Shown: one piece after another, positions 45,491 to 55,184 of the stretch
How the letters are laid out: each line of letters begins with the position of its first letter
How positions within the stretch are numbered: position 1 is the first letter of the stretch
From: Closterium sp. Naga37s-1
Lineage: Eukaryota > Streptophyta > Zygnematophyceae > Desmidiales > Closteriaceae
DNA length: 64,000 nucleotides
Direction of reading: 5' to 3'
Assembly: GCA_947471745.1 (NCBI GenBank)
Contig: CANJKZ010000142.1
Location: 1,364,001 to 1,428,000, forward strand
Translations under genes and position numbers: made by a program
The notes under the pieces: generated by a model
Told to the model about the DNA's origin: nothing
The model's input: the letters and a program-made list of their open reading frames with translations, nothing else
Databases searched by the model: none

Positions 45491-46126
45491 GGCATGTCTG
45501 ATGATGATGACTAAGATTTGAATTGAGTGCAACGTTAAAAACTATTCACCAGGGTTTGTCATTTAAGAACACTGATGCGACAGGGTAAATTTTTTAAAGA
45601 CCGACCTAAACCCTGAGGTAAAAGGGTTTTCATAAGGGGTCACACTGATAATCAGGTTTTTGACCTTGTACCACACTGATCATAAGGGTAGTTAAAACCC
45701 AAAAATTAGCCCTGCTCATGACGCTGCACATGCTCAAGTACCCATACGTCTGGCCAGACGTGGTGGACATCTGGCGCAAGCAGAAACCCCGAAGGACGGC
45801 GAAATCTGTTGCGCATGCGACTCCTGTGGACCGGAAGGGGAAATAGAAAGCCCCAGAGCCAGAAGAAGAAAGTGACCACGATGAACACCCATGTGGCATG
45901 TCTGATGATGAGGATGACTAAAGTTTGAATTGAGTGCAACGTTAAACACTATTCACCAGGGTTTGTCATTTAAGAACACTGATGCGACAGGGTAAACTTT
46001 TGACAACCAACCTAAACCCTGATGTAAAAGGGTTTTCATAAGGGGTCACACTGATAGTCAGGTTTTTGACCTTGTACCACACTGTCACTGATCATAAGGG
46101 TAGTTACAATCCAAAAATTAGCCCTG
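45311..46126 (+). repeat. Tandem duplication of the hAT 3' end
   Basis: Unit 1 (45311-45714) and unit 2 (45715-46126) share the CTCATGACGCTGCACATGCT start, the end of the coding frame, the subterminal repeats and the right inverted repeat. Unit 2 has an in-frame TAG where unit 1 has CAG (GGGAAATAG versus GGGAAACAG), and a few small indels. Confidence 0.9.
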
Positions 46127-46134
46127 CTGCCCAC
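46127..46134. repeat. hAT target site duplication, right copy (CTGCCCAC)
   Basis: Identical to 41973-41980. Confidence 0.95.
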
Positions 46135-46224
46135 TCCTCTGCCTACAGGTCACTCGCTCTCAGCTCCACCTTTGTGAGAGTACGACGACTTTGCTAAGCT
46201 ATACTTGCATGATTATGCTTTATT

Positions 46225-46229
46225 ATGCA
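46225..46229. repeat. E7 target site duplication, left copy (ATGCA)
   Basis: Recurs at 47758-47762. Confidence 0.92.
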
Positions 46230-46369
46230 TGTCAGAATGTTATATTTCTCTAGTCTGCAGTGGGGTACTTTATAGTGAGTACAGCCCTGTTAGGGTTTGC
46301 TATATGTACTCAACTGCCTGCTAGTGAAACCCCTCTTCTCTGTTTCATTCCTCGTTTCTAGTTTTCACA
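46230..46369 (+). repeat. E7 5' LTR
   Basis: 140 bp, TGTCAGAATG...GTTTTCACA. Confidence 0.9.
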
Positions 46370-47617
46370 TGGTTTCAGAGCAGGTCGACCCTCCCTGGTC
46401 GATCCTGTGGATGGGCCCACCCGATGCTTCCGCTGCTGTACTGCCTGTCGTGCGCCCCGGGCGCGCGACGTTTTCTGCCTGCCGCGCGCTCGTGGCGTGC
46501 GGCGTTTTTTCTTCCCGTCGCGCGCTTGGGGCGCGCGGCGGTTTTCTGCCCATCGCGGCTCTGCCCTACCCGTCGCGCCGCCCTTCTGGCCGCGCGACGC
46601 CCTGCCCTGCCCGCCGCGCGCCCCGTGGCGCGCGACGGTGCCCTGCCCGTCGCGCGCCCCGAGGCTTGCGGCGGTGCCCTAACCGTCGCGGCGCCCTAGG
46701 GGACCCGCGCGCGCCCCCCCGCCATCCCGTCGCCCGTTGCAGCGCCCTGGGAGACCCGCGCGCGCCCCCCCCCACCATCCCGTCGCCCGTCGCGGCGCCT
46801 TGGGGGACCCGCGCGCGCCCCCCCCGCCATCCCGTCGCCCGTCGCGGCGCCCTAGGGGACCCGCGCGCGCCCCTCCCACCATCCCGTCGCCCGTCGCGGC
46901 GCCCTGGGGGCCCGCGCGTCGCCCTCCCTCCCGTCGCCCGTCGCGGCGCCCTGGGGGCCCGCGCATCGCCCCCTCCCGTCGCCCGTCGCGGCGCCCCGGG
47001 GGCCCGCGCGCTGCCCCGCTTCTGCTTGCACGCCGCCCCAACTGCTGCCCGCGTTTCTGCCCCACGCCGCCTGCGTTTGGGGTGTGGGGGTGGTGGGTAT
47101 GGGGGTGGCGGGTGTGTGAGGCGTCCCCTGCTCCTCCTCCTCCGTCTCCCACTGCTGCAGCTGCCGCTGAGGGGGGTGGGTGTGTGGGAGCCGAAGGAGT
47201 GGTGCTAGGGGGGTGTCGTGGGAGTGGAGCTAGGGGTGCAGCAAGGGGTGTGTGAAAGGGGGGTGGGACAGTTGGGGGAGGTTGAGCGGAGGTAGCAGTC
47301 GTGTCGCCAGCAGCGCCAGTAGTCCGGAGGCTACAATCTCCGGTAGTCGCCAGTCGCCCGTGGGTCAGTTGCTCCAGCCGCTCGGCGTAGCCGCGGAGCC
47401 AGTTACTCCTGTAGTCTGGGCCATTGCTTCGGTAGCCACTGAGCCAGCCGCTCCTGTGTTTCTGCAGCTTCCGCCGTCGCCTCCCATCTCCTCTCCTCTC
47501 ACAGTCCCTCCTCCTCCTCACTTGCCCTCTGTGACTACCTCTAGCTTTACTTGTGCTTGTGAACTATTTTGTGACTGCTTGCTGTGCTGATTATACCCCA
47601 TTTTGACTATGGGGGTG

Positions 47618-47757
47618 TGTCAGAATGTTATATTTCTCTAGTCTGCAGTGGGGTACTCTATAGTGAGTACAGCCCTGTTAGGGTTTGCTATATGTACTCA
47701 ACTGCCTGCTAGTGAAACCCCTCTTCTCTGTTTCATTCCTCGTTTCTAGTTTGCACA
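47618..47757 (+). repeat. E7 3' LTR
   Basis: 140 bp; two substitutions relative to the 5' copy. Confidence 0.9.
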
Positions 47758-47762
47758 ATGCA
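47758..47762. repeat. E7 target site duplication, right copy (ATGCA)
   Basis: Identical to 46225-46229. Confidence 0.92.
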
Positions 47763-48432
47763 TTATCTAGCTTAGCTTTGTTTTGTTTTGCTTGCTTTTG
47801 CTAGATTTTCTAGGTTCGTTGCTTTTACTATATTATTATAGTTATGGGCACCGAACTAGGTTGAGTGCACCGAATTCTAGGCTTTTCGGTTGCCACCGAA
47901 TTGCCTTGTACCGAATTAGGGAAGGACCCGTTCGGGACGCTTCGCGACCCGCGGAACCTTCTAGTAACACATAGGTTACTGCCTTTGTGTCGAGCCTATA
48001 TATACCTCGCCTTGTACCCAGGTGAAACATTCAATAGATTTATCTTTCCTGAACCAGATCCTCACACTTGGTAATCAGAGCGGGTTTACTCGCGAGGACT
48101 TCAACCGCTTAGTTCCGGCCTTTAAAAACCGCGGGGGCGACGACGAAAACGCCGATACGGATATGTAAAACCAGTTTCGCGCAATTTTTCTAAGCCCCCT
48201 CGATTCGGTTTTCGAACATCCCTCTGATTTATTGGCGAAAAGGTTGGAATTTGGAGCGTCGGATCGAGTTTTTCTTCAACGGCCGAGATCGAACGTGAAT
48301 TTCGACTAAGGGAGATTCACGCGACCTACAGAATTTGCGCTCGTCGATTCTACAGTCGATTCGACTCGCAGTAAGTCGACCAGCATCTAGAGTTCAATTA
48401 TTTGCGTCGCGCATCTTCCTTTAAATCGCCAA

Positions 48433-49190
48433 ATGGAGGGAAATAAATATCATTTCGTACGAAAAATCGACGAGTTACGTGCCGAGCATAAGCAGATACG
48501 TACGGCGCTCCGACGACTCGAAAAACTCCTTGCGAACCAATCGCTAGCCGTAGCAGCAGCAGCAGCGATGGCAACGACACCGACAATTTTATCTGCGACA
48601 ACGGCAGCAGCTACGGTTAACCTCAAAGCAGCGAAGCCGAGGCAACCAGAGGCTTTCGATCCTACAGTCAAAGGGAGCGACGTTCGTCGATTTGTAGCTA
48701 AACTCTAATTTGATTTCGAAGGCGTTGGATGCACGACCCCGACACAAGACGGAATGCGCATACGGCTCGCAGCAGCACTGTTACGAGGCCCAGCTCTATA
48801 GTGTATTAGCAACAGAATAGTCCAAGGCGAAGGGACGTGGGCGCAGTTTCGGACAGCACTAATCGAACAGTTCGACGCGTTGAACAGTAGCTGTTACGGA
48901 ACATGACGCAACAAGCCAAATAGTGGCATGGAGCGATTGGCATCACCCACGACTGCCGACCCGATGGAGAACGACAAGGGCGATGCGACGCAGCGGCTAG
49001 CAAAAAATGTGACATGCGAATTTTGGGGCGCTACAGCACATCGTACCTTGGCATGTTGGAAGATGAAGAAAAGGCGTGCGGAGCTGAGGGACAAGAACAG
49101 TGCGGCACCCCCGAAGCAGAAAACGGACAACGTGGCAACTTCGGAGAGGGCAAAAAAAGGAGAATATGATGGCGCGAGAATATCATGACC
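48433..49190 (+). pseudogene. Gypsy gag relic
   Basis: Starts MEGNKYHFVRKIDELRAEH with a coiled-coil-like helix and an Ala-rich stretch, then PRQPEAFDPTVKGSDVRRFVAKL. TAA at 48706-48708 and TAG at 48799-48801 interrupt the frame, and further damage lies near 48900. The zinc knuckle near 49013-49057 reads CEFWGATAHRTLAC: the second Cys of CX2CX4HX4C is Trp. Not functional. Confidence 0.75.
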
Positions 49191-49388
49191 GGCCGGCACC
49201 AGGGGAAATCGCCGAGACAAATGTAGACTCCGCGAAACAAGACTCTGCACCAACCGAAGCCGTACACCCCGACAAGTAAGAATTCGTTAAAGTTATCCTA
49301 TAAATATATTTTAACTAAGAATATTACTTCTCATGGTTTTCAAGCCATTGTTAAGGGAGAGTCAAAAATTAAACCGGTACCGGGTAAT

Positions 49389-51797
49389 ATGGGGACCCTA
49401 CTCTGGAGCGCTGATAAGGGTCGAGCATTCCGAGGAGTTAATATTCTCTCCCAGCAGCCCTGTTTAAAGGCTCCCTGCCGTTCCCCACAGGTGAAGCCTA
49501 CACAGCTGCAAAGGCTTAGGGGAAGGTTCCAGGCCCAAGAGAAGCTGAATCGGCCTCGGATAAATCCTTCTAAACCTGCTAAGTTGAAAACTGAGTCAGC
49601 AGCTTCGAGCGCAGGACTAAGGGATGATAAATTTGATCTACCTTATGATCCTGTAAGCAACATAGTCTACAGCTACTCGGAGCGGCAACAACCACTAGTG
49701 CTCGAGGTGATCTGCAACGGACGACGCCTCCAGGTACTGGTGGACAGTGGTGCGTCCCACTCAGTATGCGACAGCGGGACGTTGGAGAAAATTGGAGAGT
49801 CATCGGAGGAGACCCGGTTCACAGCAACGATGGTGGACGGTACGACGCTTCCCATCCACGGCGAGTCAACACTGCAGCTACAGATAGGGGCGTTGAGGTG
49901 GAAGCCGAGATTGCCAATCACGAACATCAAGGGATTAGACTTCATCTTGGGACATGACTTTCTGAAGCGGTTCAACCCCGAGATAGACTGGGTCAACCGG
50001 AAGGCGTGCATCTACAACAATGGGAAACGTGTGGAGCTGCGAAGCAGGACGGATACAAGAGATGTTCCTAAAACGTCACTTGCACGGTTCAAACGGACGG
50101 TGAACGAGAGTAACACGGGATACTTAGCACTGGTAATGACAGCAGCAGAGGAGGAGAAGTCGAACTCAGAGCTACCTGCAACAGTAAAGGAGGTGTTGGA
50201 GAAGTACAAAGATATCATGCCAGACAACCTACCTACAGGAGTACCTCCACCGCGCACCCACGAACACGAGATCGTGGAGGAACCAGGTGCGAAACCCGTG
50301 TCACGTGCACCATACCGACTGAGTCCGACCGAACTGACAGACATGAAAAAACAGATCCAATATCTACTGGACAGACAACTGATCCGCCCATTCACCTCTC
50401 CCTACGGTGCACCAGTTCTCTTCACTCCAAAGCCAGACGGTACTTTACGGATGTGCATCGACTACCACGCACTGAACAAACAGACGGTAAAAAACAAATA
50501 CCCCATACCGCGCATAGACGATCTTCTAGACCAACTGCGTGGTGCAACATTCTTTTCGAAGCTAGACCTACGGTCGGGTTACTGGCAGATCAAGATGGCA
50601 GACAACTCAATCCACAAGACAGCGTTCCGTACCAGATACGGCTCCTACGACTACTTAGTGATGCCGTTCGGACTCTGCAACGCACCGGCGACATTCCAGG
50701 CAAAGATGAATCACATCTTACGGCCCCTGCTGGACGAGTGCGTAGTAGTGTACCTGGACGACATACTGATCTACTCCAAGACCATGAAGGAGCACGTCGA
50801 GCATCTGCGGAAAGTCTTCGAGATCCTGCGGAAGAACAAGCTCTACGTGAAGCTGTCGAAGTGCGACTTCGCCCTGAAGAAGTTGCATTTTCTCGGGCAC
50901 ATGTTGAGTGCGGAGGGCGTACACGTGGACCCGCGGAAGATCGAAGCCGTCAAGAAGTGGAAAGTACCGGAGAACGTGAAGGAGTTGCAGCAGTTCCTAG
51001 GCTTCGCCAACTACTACAACAGGTTCGTGCCACAGTACGCTAAGATAGCAGCACCACTGACCGACCTACTGAAAAAGGATACGCCCTATACATGGGATAC
51101 TCCTCAACAGCAAGCCATGGAGCAGCTACAGACAGCACTGACTACAGCGCCAGTACTCATCCTACCGGATCCTGACAGATGTTATGTGGTGGAAGCAGAC
51201 GCTAGTGACCAGGCAGTCGGAGCAGTACTTATGCAGGATCACGGACGCGGTTTGCAGCCCATCGCCTACCTCAGTAAGAACCTAAACCGAGCAGAACAGA
51301 ACTACCCAATCCATGACAAGGAAGCCTTAGCGATAGTCATAGCCTTCAAGGCGTGGAGGTGTTATCTAGAGGGGGCCAAGACTACAGGCTATACTGACCA
51401 CTGCAGCCTAAAATACCTGAATTCGCAGCCGACGCTCTCACAACGACAGGTGCGGTGGGTGGACTTCCTGGAAACTCACTTCCACTACGACATCGTCTAC
51501 AATCCTGGGCTACACAACAAAGCAGACACGTTGAGCCGCCCCGGTCATGTAGCAGGCATCCAGCTCGACGGGGTGAACCCTTTGCTCAAGGGTCTATTCC
51601 AACATTGGTGCTCCGTGGATGCAAAGATCGCTACAGCACAGAAACAGAAGCTGTTACAGTGGGAGAAGGACTTAGCTGTAAGAAAGGGATCAGGAAAGAT
51701 TTGGGTACCAAACTATGCCCCGCTCCGACAGATCTTACTGGAGGAGTTCCACGATGTGGCATACGCGGGACATTTTGGGAGCAACAAGACGTTAGTG
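49389..51797 (+). CDS. Gypsy Pol (protease, RT, RNase H, integrase zinc domain), truncated by E8
   Basis: An 813-codon open frame whose last 11 codons come from the E8 LTR. Aspartic protease VDSGASHSV near residue 117 and FILGHDFL near 180. RT from about 300: [10 protein letters not shown] near 353, [11 protein letters not shown], and the active site YLDDIL near 454. RNase [14 protein letters not shown] near 602 and [10 protein letters not shown] near 668. The integrase H2C2 region begins with [14 protein letters not shown] near 785 and is cut there. Up to the cut no stop or frameshift is seen, in contrast to the decayed gag. The rest of integrase should lie right of E8, outside the window. 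Confidence 0.9.
51793..51797. repeat. E8 target site duplication, left copy (TAGTG)
   Basis: Inferred from the LTR boundary; the partner lies outside the window. Confidence 0.6.
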
Positions 51798-51927
51798 TGT
51801 CAGAATATGAACGAAGGAATGATTGACTAGCAAGCAGTTTCGGTACAAGTAGGAAACCTAGAAGTGTTGTACCCTATATGAACTACCCCACTACAGCCTA
51901 CACAGACTATAGCATATATGTTTGACA
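51798..51927 (-). repeat. E8 3' LTR
   Basis: 130 bp, TGTCAGAATA...TTTGACA on the plus strand. In element orientation it is preceded by the CCCCCAC...GGGGGTG hairpin. Confidence 0.9.
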
Positions 51928-52156
51928 CACCCCCATAGGCAAAGTGGGGGAGAACAAGAGGTCACAAGACCGGTCAAGAGAGGCAAAGCAAGCTCAGGGT
52001 GGATCACGACGTCACCACGCATTCCGAGCACAAGCAAATGGCCACAAGGCCAGTTCACATGCAGAGTTATATAAATGAGAACAAGCAATACAGTGATCAC
52101 AACCTAGCAAGAGTAAGCATGCAGGTATATATATAGAGATCACAGTACAAGCAGAG

Positions 52157-54825
52157 TCAAGAAGTAAGCAAGTGAGGCACAGTAGGCACAAGGCCAAGAA
52201 CAGTACAGAAACGCTGATGATCACGAGGCTGGAGTGCCTTGGTGAAGACATCAGCAGTGTTGGCCTGAGTGGCCATGTAAGCAAGATGAAGCTGACCACG
52301 CTGCTGCAACTCTCGAGCAAGGAAGTAGCGCAGAGCGATGTGCTTCGTTTTGTGCTCCAGTCTGTGCTCCTGACACAAGGCAATCATGGCCTTGTTGTCG
52401 ACGTACAGCACTGGAGGAGAACGAGGCACCTCTCCCAAGTCGGTCAGCAGGTAGGTGAGCCACCGAAGCTCCTGTGCAGCCATGGCCCCGGCGTAGATCT
52501 CAGCCTCACAGCTGGAGCTGAGAACAGAAGAAGAGCGGGTGGACCGCCAAGAAACAGAGCCGGAGCCAAGGCTGAAGGTGTAACCCTGTGACGACCGCTG
52601 CGTAGCCAAGTCGTCAGCCCAAGAAGCGTCTGCGTGACCAGTGAGGACAACTCGAGCCCGTCCTCCAAGCACGAGCCCCATGCCCGACGTACTGCACAAG
52701 TAGCGCAACACCCTCTTAGCAACATCCATGTGCTCCTTCCTGTGTCGGCCAGGAGCGACATAGCGTGCTAGGATGCTAAGAGGGTAGGCAAGGTCAGGTC
52801 GAGTGCAGGTCATCAGGTACATGAGGCAGCCCACAAGCTCTGGGTATGGGCCACTCGGCTCTACGGACTCGTCCGAAGGTGGAGCTGAGAGCGAGTGACC
52901 GGTAGGCTGAGGAGTGGACTGTGACGAGGAGTACGTGAAGCGGAAGCGCTGAAGGACCTGCTGCACCATGTGTGACTGAGTCAAGGTAATGGTGCGCTGT
53001 GCTCTGTCCCGGGTGATCCGCAAGCCAAGATAGCTTGTCAGCTCACCCAGGTCTGTGCACGTGTGTCTCTTCTGCAGTTTTGACTTCACGTGGGCGAGTG
53101 CCTCAGTGTCAGCAGTAGCAAAGACCAGGTCGTCTACGTACACGAGAACGTAGAACGGCGGCAGAGTGGTGTCGGTGCGTAGAAACAGCGACGGGTCAGC
53201 AGTAGAAGGAGCAAACCCAAGAGCAGCAAGAGTAGTCCTCAGTGTGTCGTGCCACTCACGGGGTGCCTGGCGGAGACCGTAGACTGGCCGCCGGAGGCTC
53301 CACTGGGTACCAGCAGGAAACGACCCAGTGAAGCCAGGTGGGCGGCGCAGCCAGATCTCCTCGTGCAGGCTGCCCTGTAGGATGGCAGTGCTGAAGTCAA
53401 GAGAGTGAAGCTCGTAGTCACGCTGAGCGGCGACGTGCAGCAGAACCCGAAGAGTGGTCATCTTCGGGGTAGGGGAGAAGGTCTGGAAGAAGTCAACTCC
53501 CTCTCGCTGACTGAAGCCTCGTGCAACGTAACGCGCCTTGAAGACAGGCGGAGAACCCGGCGGCCGCTTCACCCTGAAAATCCACATGCCACTGACGATG
53601 TTCGCCCCGGGTGGGGGAACCTCGTCGACGTAGGTGCCTGTGGACTTCCGGGAAGCCATCTCGGCGTCCATGGCTGTCTGCCACTGAGAGGAGTAGGGAC
53701 CCTCTATCGCCTCTGCGTAAGAGCGCGGGGTCGGGATGTCTGGTGCATCCGGGTCTCCCTCAGGGGCAATCAGCATGGACATGAGATGAGGTAAAGCAGC
53801 GGCAAAGCACTCAAACTCCTCCTGTCTGTCCTCAAGGACGTCCGTGCCAAGAGCACACGCACCCCCGACGGACGGAGGACAGACAGTCTCAGACTCAGCA
53901 ACAAGGCTAGCGGCGTAGTCTAGACGACAGGCGGCAGCAAAGTCAACAAGCTCAGCAACTAGAGCAGACGTAGCAGTAGACTCAAATGAAGGGTCAGTGA
54001 CAACAGTGGCGAGGAAACGCGTGACAGTAGGACTAGTAGCACGAAGGGAGTCAGACTCCGGGTCCGGACCGTCAGGAAGAGAGGACACAGGAGGAGACGG
54101 CAGAGAGACACGCTGTGGTGCAGTAGACGGACGAAGTGTCATATAGTGAGTGCCTGGGACAGGAGGAGGACGCTCACGAGGAACACGACGACCTCTGCGG
54201 GCAGTGCGAACAGGCGACTCCGGACGGGACTCAGGCGACGCAGGACGAGACTCAGGTGACACAGGACGAGACTCAGGCGCACGACGCTTCGTAAGACCTC
54301 TAGTCGGCCCAGAGTGAGGAGAAGGACCAGGCAGCGGAGAGGCTGGCAGTAACTGCGACTGCGACTGGACAGGCTGCGGACTCAGTAAGGGAGGAGGAGG
54401 AGGACCAGTAGAAAGCGGTAGGTCAAGAACCTGCTGAAGGAGCGGAACGTAGTACGGCCGCGGCCGCGCAGCACCTCCAGAAACAGCAGAGACAGCACCA
54501 GTACCCTCAGCTCCAGGGTCTCCAGCTCCAACTCCCACAGCACCACCAGCACCACAAGCTCCAGCAGCACCAGCTCCAACTCCAGCAGCACCAGCTCCAG
54601 CAGCACCAGCTCCAACTCCAGCAGCACCAGCTCCAACTCCAGCAGCACCAGCTCCAGCAGCACCAGCTCCAACTCCTGCAGCACCACCAGCCCCAGCAGC
54701 TCCAGTACCTCCAGTACGAGCACCTCCGGGACCAGCGGCTCCAGCATATCCAGCAGCTCCAACACCAGCAGGGCCTCCAGCAGCAGCTGGACCTCCAGCA
54801 CGAGCACCCCCAGGACCAGCGGCTC
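52157..54825 (-). CDS. E8 Pol, linker, RT and RNase H part
   Basis: C-terminal half of an intact copia polyprotein. Gly/Ala-rich linker (54470-54820, GAGAAGVGAG-type repeats), RPRPYYVPLLQQVL, Pro/Ser-rich spacer with repeated PESRP, then RT with KARYVARGFSQREG (near 53530) and YVDD (near 53142). RNase H with HADASWADD (near 52630), SSCEAEIYAGAMAA (near 52490) and YVDNKAMIAL (near 52395), ending LLTS and TGA at 52157. No stop in the whole stretch. The frame continues from the segment at 61957-64000; E9 and one GGCTC copy separate them. Confidence 0.92.
54821..54825. repeat. E9 target site duplication, left copy (GGCTC)
   Basis: Recurs at 61952-61956. Confidence 0.94.
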
Positions 54826-54951
54826 TGTCAGAAAGAAGAAGTGTTGGACTAGGAAGAAATGGGAGTACAAATATGCAACCCTAGAGTTGTGAACCCCCTA
54901 AAGGCTAACCCACTGTAGCCTACAATAATGTAACCCCTATAACATTTGACA
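54826..54951 (-). repeat. E9 3' LTR
   Basis: 126 bp, TGTCAGAAAG...CATTTGACA on the plus strand. Confidence 0.94.
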
Positions 54952-55184
54952 CACCCCCATAGGCAAAGTGGGGGAGAACAAGGGGTCACAAGACCAATCG
55001 AAGCAAAGCAAAGCAAAGCAAGCTCAGGGTGGATCTCAAGGATACCACACAAATTCCGAGCACAAGCAAGTGGTCACAAGACCAGTTCACATGCAGTTTG
55101 ATAATATAACAAGAGGTACAGTGATCACAACCTAGCAAGTGTAAGCATGCAGGTATATATATAGAGATCACAGTACAAGCAGAG

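Larger units (their letters stand above)
41981..46126 (+). mobile_element. hAT DNA transposon, nearly intact
   Basis: 4146 bp with terminal inverted repeat CAGGGCTAATTTT / AAAATTAGCCCTG and an exact 8-bp target duplication, inside copia E6. CACTGAT and CAGGGT words are dense near both ends (subterminal repeats). One multi-exon transposase gene lies inside. The 3' end is present twice in tandem: 45311-45714 and 45715-46126 are near-identical, both ending in AAAAATTAGCCCTG. Confidence 0.95.
37070..46172 (+). mobile_element. Copia element E6, 5' part, carrying hAT and cut by gypsy
   Basis: The 5' LTR and primer site (TGGTATTCAGAGC at 37202) are present. The interior runs through protease, integrase, linker and truncated RT to 41980, then continues after the hAT element at 46135-46172, where a gypsy element starts. 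The rest (RNase H, 3' LTR) must lie right of the window if still present. No Gag capsid domain was found. Bases 37065-37069 (CAGAG) are the likely left target duplication. Confidence 0.9.
46230..47757 (+). mobile_element. Short non-autonomous LTR element E7
   Basis: 1528 bp, third member of the E4/E5 family, inside the gypsy LTR. 140-bp LTRs with two differences, target duplication ATGCA, primer site TGGTTTCAGAGCAGG at 46370. GC minisatellite interior (CCGTCGCCCGTCGCGGCGCC units, about 46680-47010) and the family 3' domain with CCCCATTTTGACTATGGGG before the 3' LTR. No coding capacity for retroelement proteins. Confidence 0.9.
46173..48066 (+). repeat. Gypsy 5' LTR (split by E7)
   Basis: About 361 bp after removing E7 and one ATGCA copy. 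TGTGAG/CTCACA inverted ends; a TATATATACC box near 47996 as likely Pol II promoter; the end is fixed by the primer site at 48069. Confidence 0.8.
46173..51797 (+). mobile_element. Gypsy (Ty3-like) element, 5' part
   Basis: Begins with an LTR (TGTGAGAG...CCTCACA) that carries E7. Then come primer site TGGTAATCAGAGC (48069), a decayed gag, and pol in the order protease, RT, RNase H, integrase zinc domain, which is diagnostic of gypsy. It is cut at 51797 by copia E8, so integrase core and 3' LTR lie beyond the window. It is itself inserted in copia E6; ACCTT at 46168-46172 is its probable left target duplication. Confidence 0.9.

Noticed and set aside
51798..51830. Gypsy pol ending naturally at 51830
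   Set aside because: The last codons lie in the E8 LTR; the gene is cut in the integrase zinc domain.
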